In this document: positions 46,616 to 54,954 of the stretch, in pieces | How positions within the stretch are numbered: the first letter of the stretch is position 1 | Layout of the letters: each line of letters opens with the position of its first letter | Assembly: GCF_006538345.1 (NCBI RefSeq) | Contig: NZ_BJKL01000004.1 | Location: 248,001-312,000 of the forward strand | Reading direction: 5' to 3' | From: Alteromonas sp. KUL49 | GTDB lineage: Bacteria; Pseudomonadota; Gammaproteobacteria; Enterobacterales; Alteromonadaceae | Length of the DNA stretch: 64,000 bases | The notes under the pieces: generated by a model | What the model was told of the DNA's origin: nothing | What the model saw: the letters and a program-made list of their open reading frames with translations, nothing else | Database searches by the model: none | Made by a program: the position numbers and the translations under genes

Positions 46616-48544
46616 ATGTCACTTACCAAACAATTCTCGCTCGGTTTCATGGTTGTTTTGATACTCGTATTCTTTGGTACGGTTTGGATCAACGTGAATA
46701 GCTTCAGAGTGTACATTAACGATCAACTTTCGTCTCATGCCCAAGATACAGCGACATCATTGGGACTGTCGATATCACCTTATGTTGGCGACGAATCAAT
46801 GAGCTCGATAGTCGAGACTATGATCAATGCAATTTTTGACAGTGGATATTATGAATCGATAGAGTTATCGGACTTAGACAACAAAATTATCTACGCAAAG
46901 GAAAATCCTCCGGCCCCTGAGTCTGTTCCCGAATGGTTTATGGATATGTTTCCATTAAATCCTCCTGTAGCGACAACAGAAATTAACTCTGGATGGAATA
47001 TTGCTGGAAACATGGAAGTAAAGAGTCATCCGGGAATTGGCTATAACCAGTTGTGGGAGAATGCTCAGAGTACTTTTAGATTTACACTGCTCCTTTTCAT
47101 TGTTGGGACTACACTTTTGTACGCCGTCCTTAGAATGATCATTACGCCCATTTTTGCAGTTGTGAGAGCTTCCGAGAGAATTAGTGCAAGAGACTTTTCC
47201 GAGATTACTGATATACCCAAGACCAAAGAACTTAGTTTGATGGTAAGAGCCATCAATAAGATGGCTGCAATTCTTAATAAACAACATAAAGAGCTTACAG
47301 CACAGGCTCAAAGCTATTATCAAACAGCTTACTTGGATCCATTGACTCAATTGGGCAACAAGCTAGCGCTAGATAATAGACTAGCGCGCTTGTTCGCAGA
47401 CAAAGAAAATACTCCCTCGGGCTTTTTGCTGATCGTTAGGCTATCTAGCCTCGCCCATGTGAATGAATCAGAGGGCGGACAAACCGCAGATATTTACATA
47501 AAGACACTAAGTCATATCCTCACTCAGCAGAGCGCAAAAGTTGATGCTGAAACCTTTAGAGTCCGAGGCGGGGATTTCGTTGTCGTTATCGAGAACATAT
47601 CTGAGGACAATTGTGGTAAATTCTTGAACACGTTATCAAATGAGTTTGTCGCACAGACACTACCTATCTATACCAATGGATTTGCACATATTGGAGCTGC
47701 TCGATTTACCGAGCTAACTGGCAAAGCAAAATTACTTGAAAATGCTGACGCAGCGCTGACTACAGCGAAAAATCAACCTAATCGTTGGCAACTCGCAAGT
47801 CAGATGGAAGTACAGATGAGTCAGAGCGCATGGCGCAAAGAGTTTTCGAGAATTATTGAGCAAAAAGCGGTAGAGATCTTCAGACAACCTGTAAAAGATT
47901 TCGACGGCCGAATTCTGTATCACGAGTGTTATGCGCGATTTAAAGCGGAAAATGGTAAAGATTACCTTCCTATGTCGCAATTAATCGCTGAATCAGAACA
48001 CCTACACTGTTCTGGCGAACTTGATCTTGTTATTTTGGAAAAAATACTGACACTTTTTTCCAAAAATGGCGGAGAACCTGTAGCAATTAACCTGTCTTCA
48101 GCTTCTTTGGGTGAAAAATCAACAATCGACCAACTACTTACACTTCTTAAGAAGTATAGAAATGTTGCATCCAATCTTATCGTCGAAATACCAGAAATTT
48201 GTCTACAAAAAGCACCAAAAAACATCCACTATCTAACTGATGTAATTAGAGAAATTGGCGTTAAGGTAACAATTGAACGACTAGGTAGTAGTATCTCAGC
48301 GTTTAGTCATCTTAGAAAGCTTCGACCAGACTTCGTAAAACTGGACGGTAGCTATACAAGAAACATCCATCTGTCTGAAGATAATCAGTTTTTTGTTCGT
48401 TCTCTGGTAAATATAGCCCATGGCCTGAATGTATCAGTAATAGCTGAGCTAGTAGAAGAAGAAATTGAGGCACAGACTTTGCAAGAATTATTCGTAGATT
48501 ACGTCCAAGGGTACTTATACTCTCAGCCTAACTCCTGGACGTGA
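46616..48544 (+). CDS. lapD: LapD-type c-di-GMP receptor (HAMP, degenerate GGDEF and EAL)
   Basis: A 642-residue inner-membrane protein. The order is TM1 (about 8-26), a periplasmic domain to about 155, TM2 (about 160-180), HAMP (about 180-235), GGDEF-like (RGGDF, degenerate; about 240-395) and EAL-like (about 405-640). The EAL signature reads ECYARF and the DDFG motif is IERLGSS, so the enzyme core is lost, as known for LapD. It should bind c-di-GMP inside and hold LapG at its periplasmic domain, keeping the adhesin on the surface. Next to lapG, as in Pseudomonas. Confidence 0.92.
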   Translation: MSLTKQFSLGFMVVLILVFFGTVWINVNSFRVYINDQLSSHAQDTATSLGLSISPYVGDESMSSIVETMINAIFDSGYYESIELSDLDNKIIYAKENPPAPESVPEWFMDMFPLNPPVATTEINSGWNIAGNMEVKSHPGIGYNQLWENAQSTFRFTLLLFIVGTTLLYAVLRMIITPIFAVVRASERISARDFSEITDIPKTKELSLMVRAINKMAAILNKQHKELTAQAQSYYQTAYLDPLTQLGNKLALDNRLARLFADKENTPSGFLLIVRLSSLAHVNESEGGQTADIYIKTLSHILTQQSAKVDAETFRVRGGDFVVVIENISEDNCGKFLNTLSNEFVAQTLPIYTNGFAHIGAARFTELTGKAKLLENADAALTTAKNQPNRWQLASQMEVQMSQSAWRKEFSRIIEQKAVEIFRQPVKDFDGRILYHECYARFKAENGKDYLPMSQLIAESEHLHCSGELDLVILEKILTLFSKNGGEPVAINLSSASLGEKSTIDQLLTLLKKYRNVASNLIVEIPEICLQKAPKNIHYLTDVIREIGVKVTIERLGSSISAFSHLRKLRPDFVKLDGSYTRNIHLSEDNQFFVRSLVNIAHGLNVSVIAELVEEEIEAQTLQELFVDYVQGYLYSQPNSWT

Positions 48545-48703
48545 GTCAGAACAAATTGGTTTAAAAAGCTACCTAGCTTTTAAAAAATTAGCTGGTAAAC
48601 TAGATATCGAAAGAGCAAGCAAAAAAACTTGCGGCTTCGTTTCTAAACACAGGATTAGTGAGTTGCCAGACTTATATTGTAGTAACTCAATGGAGAGGAA
48701 CAT

Positions 48704-49225
48704 ATGCGTAAACTTTTAACTTTACTAACATTCGTAGCTATGAGCTTGTCGTCTTTTGCGTTTGCGCAATCAAGTCTCGAAGCTGATATAACATCAGCGG
48801 TTTCTGAGTCTGGTGCAGCGGCAGCTTATGCAGAACTGATTTCTGCTGAAAGTACTGTCCTAAGCCAGGAACAAAAAGACGCTCTTGCTGCTCTTGGTTC
48901 AGATGCCGGTGCAGCATTTCTTAACGCCGTAGCGAATGGCTCATCATTTAACGACGCGGCGATTATCGCTGTATCTACAGCAGGTGCAAACAACGCTGAT
49001 GCTGGCGATTTGGTTGCCAAACTTGCCACTTCAACTCAGTCTTCTGGCGAGCAAGATACTTCGGGTCAGTTCGTTAACACTGAGAGCGGCGAAAATACCA
49101 CTGAGTTACAAACAGAAACTGCAGCTGGGCCAACTACAGGTACTGGTACAACTACTGCTCCAGTCGGTGGTGGCACCAACGGTGGTGGTTCTGGTGGTGG
49201 CGGTACTACCGGGTCGGGCAACTAA
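48704..49225 (+). CDS. Secreted low-complexity protein in the polysaccharide locus
   Basis: A 173-residue protein with a signal peptide (to SFAFA, then QSSLEAD). An Ala/Ser-rich helical part (about 22-105) leads to a Thr/Gly-rich tail (about 120-173) ending in runs of Gly and Ser, a flexible extension. No family is recognised. GGAG lies upstream of the ATG, and a terminator follows the stop codon. It is placed between lapD and a Wzy/WaaL-type gene; a role in matrix or assembly is only a guess. Confidence 0.75.
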   Translation: MRKLLTLLTFVAMSLSSFAFAQSSLEADITSAVSESGAAAAYAELISAESTVLSQEQKDALAALGSDAGAAFLNAVANGSSFNDAAIIAVSTAGANNADAGDLVAKLATSTQSSGEQDTSGQFVNTESGENTTELQTETAAGPTTGTGTTTAPVGGGTNGGGSGGGGTTGSGN

Positions 49226-49246
49226 ACCCAAACTAATAATCCGAAT

Positions 49247-49276
49247 AAAAGCTCTCATTTTTGAGAGCTTTTTTTG
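49247..49276 (+). terminator. Rho-independent terminator after the secreted low-complexity gene
   Basis: AAAAGCTCTCA, short T-rich loop, TGAGAGCTTTTTTT. The O-antigen ligase-like gene begins 28 bp later and would need its own promoter or read-through. Confidence 0.88.
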
Positions 49277-49304
49277 TTTTTATACTTCTAAGTTTCAGAT
49301 ACCA

Positions 49305-50750
49305 TTGGCGAATAATTTAAAATCTGAGAGTTATGAAGTGTTTCGGCATTTAAATCCCAGTGTTTCAAACATAGAAAGGTTTGCTTTTAATCTACTTCTA
49401 TTTATCATTTTTTGGGCGCCTATACCTCTCGGGTCCAATAGACCATGGGCTTGGGGTTTGTTGGAGATAATGTGTTATACATTATTCTTGCTATCAATAT
49501 GGTCTTTTAAAAATAGTTGGAAAGACAGACTTTCTCATCATTCAATACCTATCTTATGCTTTTCTTTATTCGTTTTGTGGAACCTAATTCAGATTGTTCC
49601 CCTGCCTAAGAGTTTAATCTCGATAATATCTCCAAACGCACTTACGTTTTACGAACATTTACCTGGGGTGGTCTCGTTCGTAACATTATCGATAGATAGT
49701 GGCCAGTCACTGGTGTCACTCTATAAAGGGATCGCATATCTTGGGCTCTTCATATCAGTTTTACTACTCTGTGAAACAGATAGTCGTATTAGACTTCTAG
49801 TATTGGCAATCGTGATGACAGGAGTTCTACAGGCATTGTATGGCTCTGTAGAAGTACTGTCAGGTCTTAACCGCAGTCCAGTATTTGATTTGCCAGTGAA
49901 AACTAATGCAACAGGTTCGTTTGTTTACAAAAATCATTTTGCCAACTATTTGATGCTCTGCCTTAGCATGGGTGTAGGATATCTTATTGCCACTCTATCA
50001 TCCCAATCTAGTACATCGAGAGATAAATTACGGACATTACTATCGACATTTCTTAGTACCAAAGCAATTGTGCGAATAGGATTAGCAATCATGGTTATAG
50101 CACTAGTAATGAGCCGCTCTAGAATGGGAAATACGGCATTTTTTACTTCTATGACTATTGTTGGTTTTGCTGCGTGGTTCCTATTCAAGAATAGAACGAG
50201 AGGACTTTCGATATTAATCATTAGCCTCTTTGTAATTGATATGTTTATTTTAAGCGCATGGTTTGGACTAGATAAAATAAAAGAGCGCATAGAAACTACT
50301 TCCTTAACACATGAAACTCGTGATGAGGTAGTTCGAGATAGCTTACCAATGCTAAAAGACTATGCTGTTACCGGGTCTGGTATGGGATCATACTATTCAC
50401 TTTATCCAGTTTATCAAAGTGATGAAGTACATCTTTTTTATGACCATGCTCACAACGATTATTTACAGTTCTTAATCGAAGCTGGAAGCGTATCCAGTTT
50501 CATTATTCTGATGGTTCCATTGATAGCAGCTACTAGATGTGTCAAAGCGATGAGAAAGCGGAGGAACAAGTTAATTCAGGGAGTGGCTTTTGGAGTCCTC
50601 ATGGGAGTTATTGGAATGCTTATACATATATCCGTCGATTTCCCCTTACAGGCTCCTGCAAATACAAGTTTATTTGTTACGATATTAGCTTTGGGTTTAT
50701 TAACAAAAAAATCTAGCCACAAAGGCGTCGATCGACGCCGAGAGCCTTAG
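49305..50750 (+). CDS. O-antigen ligase/polymerase family membrane protein (Wzy_C)
   Basis: About 481 residues with some ten membrane helices. The open frame runs much further upstream (48936) across the previous gene and its terminator, so the TTG at 49305 (MANNLKSESYEVF...) is taken as start. The Wzy_C signature is GSGMGSYYSLYP followed by DHAHNDYLQFLIEAG, typical of O-antigen ligases and polymerases. With the Wzy at 44388 the locus has two such proteins; one may ligate or belong to another polymer. Its 3' end overlaps the convergent VpsP-like gene by 38 bp. Confidence 0.85.
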   Translation: MANNLKSESYEVFRHLNPSVSNIERFAFNLLLFIIFWAPIPLGSNRPWAWGLLEIMCYTLFLLSIWSFKNSWKDRLSHHSIPILCFSLFVLWNLIQIVPLPKSLISIISPNALTFYEHLPGVVSFVTLSIDSGQSLVSLYKGIAYLGLFISVLLLCETDSRIRLLVLAIVMTGVLQALYGSVEVLSGLNRSPVFDLPVKTNATGSFVYKNHFANYLMLCLSMGVGYLIATLSSQSSTSRDKLRTLLSTFLSTKAIVRIGLAIMVIALVMSRSRMGNTAFFTSMTIVGFAAWFLFKNRTRGLSILIISLFVIDMFILSAWFGLDKIKERIETTSLTHETRDEVVRDSLPMLKDYAVTGSGMGSYYSLYPVYQSDEVHLFYDHAHNDYLQFLIEAGSVSSFIILMVPLIAATRCVKAMRKRRNKLIQGVAFGVLMGVIGMLIHISVDFPLQAPANTSLFVTILALGLLTKKSSHKGVDRRREP

Positions 50751-51405
50751 TGTTTACGATTGAACAAACAAGGTTCTCTTTTTTATATCTTTCAATAATT
50801 TCATAAGCTCGCCCTCGGGTTAATCGACTCTCGAGGGCTAACTTAAGTCTGCGCTCAACCTCAAGACGGTGAGCCAAGTATACATCGATATCAGAGTCTA
50901 TAAGAAAAAAACCGAACTCTACATAGAAAAGATTAACTTCATGGCTATTTCGGCCAAGTTGATTAGACCTTTCCAAAAAACCATAGAATTCATCGTCTAA
51001 TTCATTTAATTGCCATTTTATATAAGCGGCATTCATCCAAGAAACAGCCCAACTCGGCCTCAACGCTAAGGAGTTCATAGTTAGAGCAAGTGCTCTACGC
51101 AACCTAGCTTCTCTCTCAGTTTCTGTTAATGAGAGTGAATACGCTCCCCATTGGATAACCTCGCTAAGAGTATCATTGTACAAAGCAAGATCTGGTTGTA
51201 GCGTTAGTGCTCTTTCAGCAGAATTTAGCGCGTCATTATAGTCTTCTTCGCTACCAACCGAACGTGTTTGAGTCCACTCTAACAAATATGCTCTGGCTGA
51301 ATGATAGTGTAGCGAAGCTAGTGAACTATAAACGGCTTGAGTAGCCAAAAAGATAACTACGAGTGATACAATGAAGACCAAGACATGCTTACGTAGTGGG
51401 CGCAC
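50713..51405 (-). CDS. VpsP-like polysaccharide biosynthesis protein
   Basis: About 230 residues. The GTG at 51405 has GGGAG at good spacing and lies 2 bp after the phosphatase stop; the TTG at 51426 is less likely. One N-terminal membrane helix (VLVFIVSLVVIFLATQAVYS), then a helical TPR-like domain (ALTLQPDLALYND, ALRPSWAVSWMNAAYIKW). The size, single helix and TPR-like body fit proteins called VpsP in Vibrio-type polysaccharide loci; the match is from memory and moderate. Function unknown. Last gene of the minus-strand export group. Confidence 0.65.
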   Translation of the reverse strand: MRPLRKHVLVFIVSLVVIFLATQAVYSSLASLHYHSARAYLLEWTQTRSVGSEEDYNDALNSAERALTLQPDLALYNDTLSEVIQWGAYSLSLTETEREARLRRALALTMNSLALRPSWAVSWMNAAYIKWQLNELDDEFYGFLERSNQLGRNSHEVNLFYVEFGFFLIDSDIDVYLAHRLEVERRLKLALESRLTRGRAYEIIERYKKENLVCSIVNTKALGVDRRLCG

Positions 51406-51407
51406 GT

Positions 51408-52139
51408 TTATTCTCCCTCGAACCAACAGCTAGCCATTCTCCATGGATTAAATTTGCACAAATTTGTAGCGTACTCTGCATCAAACTCTTGGCTTATGAA
51501 TTCGTAAGCGCCTTTCATCTCTGGTGGCCGTTTGTGCAGGTTATGCGCATCTGTAGCGACTATATCTCCAAATCCCTCTTTTAACATTCGATGGGCACAT
51601 TTTTGAACACGAGACCCAAAAGTTCCGGTAAACGCACCAGCAGTTATCTGAAACATTACCCCTCTCCCTTTCAACCAAGACGCCTTGTTAAAGTTACTCA
51701 GTACGTCTCTATTTCTTTCAGGATGAGCAATCATTGGCCTTACACCGTTAGCGATTAACCAAGCTATTAACTGTTCAGTACCTGGTGGAATATGGCTATG
51801 CGGGAGCTCGACAAGTAACACTGGCAAACCATCCAAATAGCCCAAAAACGGAAGTGTTTTGTTGGCAAACAACTTGGCGATTTCAGGGGTAATTCTTATT
51901 TCAGCCGCGAAGTGAGTCTTCAGAGGAATGTTTTCTCTGTCGAGCGCCGAAGCGAAAATATCATGAGTACTTCTAATTATATCGATGTCGTTATTAAAGT
52001 AACCGAAATGAATATGTGGAGTACAAACAGCGTGTGTAATTCCGGAATCAACAGATGCTCTAGCAAGATCTAACGAAGCCGCCAAATTGGCGGCTCCATC
52101 ATCAATTCCGGGGAGTAAATGGCAATGTAGATCAATCAT
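51408..52139 (-). CDS. CpsB/CapC-type PHP-domain tyrosine-protein phosphatase
   Basis: A 243-residue metal-dependent phosphatase of the PHP family. MIDLHCHLLPGIDDG carries His5 and His7, CTPHIH the next ligands, AEIRIT the glutamate, IAHPERN a histidine and ATDAHN the last Asp-His. These enzymes remove phosphate from the tyrosines of Wzc/CpsD-type kinases, and here it follows such a kinase by 2 bp. It should control polymer length and export. Confidence 0.92.
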   Translation of the reverse strand: MIDLHCHLLPGIDDGAANLAASLDLARASVDSGITHAVCTPHIHFGYFNNDIDIIRSTHDIFASALDRENIPLKTHFAAEIRITPEIAKLFANKTLPFLGYLDGLPVLLVELPHSHIPPGTEQLIAWLIANGVRPMIAHPERNRDVLSNFNKASWLKGRGVMFQITAGAFTGTFGSRVQKCAHRMLKEGFGDIVATDAHNLHKRPPEMKGAYEFISQEFDAEYATNLCKFNPWRMASCWFEGE

Positions 52140-52141
52140 AG

Positions 52142-53017
52142 TTAAGCTTTATTATGTTCTTCGTCCACTCCATAACCGTAGCTATCATAATATCCAGTGT
52201 ATGCATAGTTTGCACCCGCCTTTTTAATATCGACTTGGTTCAGTACTATGCCATCAATACGTTTGCCTACATGCATAAATCTATTCAAACCACCAGATAT
52301 CAGCTTATCACTCGTTGAATCAGCTTTGACAACATAAAGTAACGAATCGCAAGTATCACTGACGATAATAGAATCACTAACCGCTTGAGTTGGAGCAGTA
52401 TCTATGATCACATGGTCGTAGGATTTCTTTAAAGCCTTAATTAACGATTTAAACTTCTGACTCATTAACATTTCTTGCGGATTTGGCGACACGGGTCCTG
52501 ATGTGAGAATGTCGATGCCGGAGTTTGTATCGTTGGTTAAGCACTCTTCGAATGTATGAGTACCTGCAATTACATTCGCCAATCCAGGTTGGAAGTTAGG
52601 AATATCGAACCGCTTTGCAATTGAAGGCTTTCTAAGGTCAGCGTCAATCAATATTGTCTTTCCCAACTGCCCCAATGCAAATGCTAGGTTTGTAGAAACT
52701 GTAGTTTTACCCTCTTTTGGGACACTGGAAGTGATCATTACAACGTTTCTTTCTCCAGTGAAATCCAGTAGTTGTATACTAGTTCTCAGCGTACGGATAG
52801 ACTCTGCAAACGTATGGTTTTGCGAGTTAAAATACTCTCGCAATGCAAGATCTTCTTTCTTCTTATGAGGTTGCCATGGTATCAAGCCCATCATACGATA
52901 GCCTAACTTTCGCTCGATATCATCAACTGAGCGTATTCCACTATTTAAAAAATCCAAAGCAATGGCAACGAATATTCCAAACCCTAAACTCACAACAAAC
53001 GCAGCCAAAACAAGCAA
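52142..53017 (-). CDS. Wzc-type tyrosine kinase, C-terminal part (split by frameshift)
   Basis: Residues from the second membrane helix (LVLAAFVVSLGFGIFVAIAL) to the end of a BY-kinase. Walker A is VPKEGKTTVSTN, Walker A' ILIDADLRKPS and Walker B HVIIDTAP; the C terminus has a tyrosine cluster (ANYAYTGYYDSYGYG) for autophosphorylation. The frame first opens at a TTG (53017), which is not a convincing start. The gene continues the frame at 52990-54375 if one A is added to the A run at 53020-53025. As it stands this half would lack the Wzz part. Phosphatase gene 2 bp downstream. Confidence 0.88.
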   Translation of the reverse strand: MLVLAAFVVSLGFGIFVAIALDFLNSGIRSVDDIERKLGYRMMGLIPWQPHKKKEDLALREYFNSQNHTFAESIRTLRTSIQLLDFTGERNVVMITSSVPKEGKTTVSTNLAFALGQLGKTILIDADLRKPSIAKRFDIPNFQPGLANVIAGTHTFEECLTNDTNSGIDILTSGPVSPNPQEMLMSQKFKSLIKALKKSYDHVIIDTAPTQAVSDSIIVSDTCDSLLYVVKADSTSDKLISGGLNRFMHVGKRIDGIVLNQVDIKKAGANYAYTGYYDSYGYGVDEEHNKA

Positions 53018-54375
53018 ACTTTTTTCGGTTTTGCCGCCTCTAACGGTATTTTAGCTTCATCAAGTATTCGAGCATTTGCTGTTTCGAATCCTTCTACTTC
53101 ACTGGTTTCTTTTAACCTAGTAAAGAATGAATTGTACAGCTGCTGGTTGATATCTACTTCTCGTTGCAGAATTTTTCTTTGGGCGTCCAATGTTGTGAGT
53201 TTTCTGAACTCTCTTTTGGCAGTCTCAACAGCGGAGCGTAACCTTAAAACTTGAGATTCGGCCTGCCTGTACTCGCTCGTAATACCTGATATTAGCGCCC
53301 TAACTTGACGATTTAAAGTCTCATTAACAGACGCAAGCTGCGCTCTAGCCGAAATCATTTTCTGATGCTTGGGGCCGTATACTTTACTGAGTTCGGACAC
53401 CGTTCTTTCTGCTTCTAACTCAGAGTCACGCACATTTTGTATCGAGGGGTGATTGAGTACTTCTGGTATTTTTGCGAGTTCTTCGACATTTCCATCAAAA
53501 TTCTCAACCTGCTCGAATATAATTTCGTTTTGTTTCAGTCGATTTTCAGCATTCAACAACTGTTCACTCAGTCCCTGAAGCTCTTCAGAAGCCAACCCAA
53601 CAACACCATCTAGGTCAACAAGCTGCTCTCTCTCATAAAACTCAGCCAACTTTTGTTCAGACTGTTCAAGACGAGTTCTCAAACCTTGTAGACTATCATT
53701 AAGCCATGCTGTTGCCTTGCTAGTCATGTCGAACTTAGCTTCTAGGTAATTTTCTATGTATACCTCAGCGACCGTGTTAGCGACAAGCGCAGCCAATTGT
53801 GGAGACTCGCTCAAAAAAGAAATTTTAACTACTTGCGTATTTGCAACAGGTGAAATTGACAGGTTTTCAATAAACAAGTCTATAACTTGCTCTTTCTTCT
53901 GCGCGTCAAGTTCTTCCTGAGAAAAGATTGGTGCTTTACTCTCTGGCAGGAAAGGAAGAGTCTGGCGAAGACTTTTAAGCAACGCAGCTAGAGGATTTTC
54001 TCCGTCATCTTCTAATTTCGCAATAAAAATATCATTTTCTTGCAATGAAAGCTTATCGACAACACGTGCAGCGATATGTCTCGACTTCAAAATTTCAAAC
54101 TGGGTCTCAAAATACTCTTGACGACTCGAGTCTATTCCATATACCTGTTCAATCGAGACGATATTAGTCTCTTCAGACTCTATCAGTAACGATGATGTTG
54201 CCCGATATATTGGCGTCATCGAAAGTGCAACGAGAACAGCGAGTAGCGTGATGAAAAACGATAGTGCAAATATGCGCCATTTTGCCAGATTAATTATTTT
54301 AAAATAATGTGAGAGGTCGATTACATCTTCAGCGTCATCTTTGTCAACAAGATGTTCTGTTCCATTGGCCTGCAT
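52990..54375 (-). CDS. Wzc-type chain-length/export protein, N-terminal part (split by frameshift)
   Basis: 461 residues, of which about 450 are real Wzc sequence. It has an N-terminal cytoplasmic segment, TM1 (about 30-52), the Wzz domain, and long coiled-coil helices (about 190-410) ending in ANARILDEAKIPLEAAKPKK. After this the frame runs to a stop within about ten codons, while the -1 frame carries the expected TM2 and kinase. The intact protein would set chain length and drive export through the Wza-type protein encoded 24 bp upstream. The ATG at 54375 is taken as start. Confidence 0.88.
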   Translation of the reverse strand: MQANGTEHLVDKDDAEDVIDLSHYFKIINLAKWRIFALSFFITLLAVLVALSMTPIYRATSSLLIESEETNIVSIEQVYGIDSSRQEYFETQFEILKSRHIAARVVDKLSLQENDIFIAKLEDDGENPLAALLKSLRQTLPFLPESKAPIFSQEELDAQKKEQVIDLFIENLSISPVANTQVVKISFLSESPQLAALVANTVAEVYIENYLEAKFDMTSKATAWLNDSLQGLRTRLEQSEQKLAEFYEREQLVDLDGVVGLASEELQGLSEQLLNAENRLKQNEIIFEQVENFDGNVEELAKIPEVLNHPSIQNVRDSELEAERTVSELSKVYGPKHQKMISARAQLASVNETLNRQVRALISGITSEYRQAESQVLRLRSAVETAKREFRKLTTLDAQRKILQREVDINQQLYNSFFTRLKETSEVEGFETANARILDEAKIPLEAAKPKKVCLFWLRLL

Positions 54376-54399
54376 AGTACTTCCGTAGTTAGTTAGGTA

Positions 54400-54933
54400 T
54401 TAGAAAAAACTTTGCTCAATACTGATTATATCACCAGGAAGAATAGCAATACTTCGATCAGCGCTTATAGTGACTTGCTCACCATTAATATCGCGAACAA
54501 TAAATATTTTTGTTTTTGAGGCCCTTTCAGTGTAACCACCTGCGAGTGCTGCAGCTTTGTCAATTGTAAGCCCCGGTTGAAATGCGTAACCACCCGGCTT
54601 TTCAACTTCGCCGTTAATAAAAAATGGACGGTATTCAACAATCGATACAGATACAGAAGGCTCCACTAAATAATCAGGTTTAAGGCCATTGTATATGTAA
54701 CTTTCTAAGTCACTGATAGTCATACCTAGTAAAGCTATCTCGCCAAGATATGGATAATTAACAACACCTACATCAGGAATGAGAGTTTCCAGAGTAAGGT
54801 CATCCTGCCCATACACAGATATCCTGACCAAGTCACCTGCACCAAGCTTGTATTGGTTCAGAGTATTTACCTGAGCGTAAGAAAACGTTGGCGTGAGAAA
54901 CGCCAACAAGACAAAGAGTACTGCAGATTTCAT
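54400..54933 (-). CDS. Short polysaccharide export (OPX/Wza-like) protein
   Basis: A 177-residue protein with signal peptide (to FSYA, then QVNTLNQYKL). The polysaccharide-export domain (about 26-105; LGAGDLVRISVYGQDDLTLE) is followed by one SLBB-type domain (about 105-175; FINGEVEKPGGYAFQPGLTI). No lipobox is seen and the C-terminal outer-membrane helix of E. coli Wza is absent, so it is a short periplasmic OPX. It probably works with the beta-barrel protein encoded 21 bp upstream and the Wzc-like protein downstream. Confidence 0.9.
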   Translation of the reverse strand: MKSAVLFVLLAFLTPTFSYAQVNTLNQYKLGAGDLVRISVYGQDDLTLETLIPDVGVVNYPYLGEIALLGMTISDLESYIYNGLKPDYLVEPSVSVSIVEYRPFFINGEVEKPGGYAFQPGLTIDKAAALAGGYTERASKTKIFIVRDINGEQVTISADRSIAILPGDIISIEQSFF

Positions 54934-54954
54934 CTTAATTTCCAGAACGATTAC

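Noticed and set aside
48936-49304. Upstream extension of the ligase-like frame
   Set aside because: It crosses the secreted protein gene and a strong terminator in another frame and gives low-quality sequence; the start at 49305 is preferred.
53020-53025. Programmed -1 frameshift in the Wzc-like gene
   Set aside because: The A run in frame is CCG-AAA-AAA-GTT, so the X-XXY-YYZ heptamer is not in register; no clear downstream stem was seen. Slippage cannot be ruled out but is not supported.
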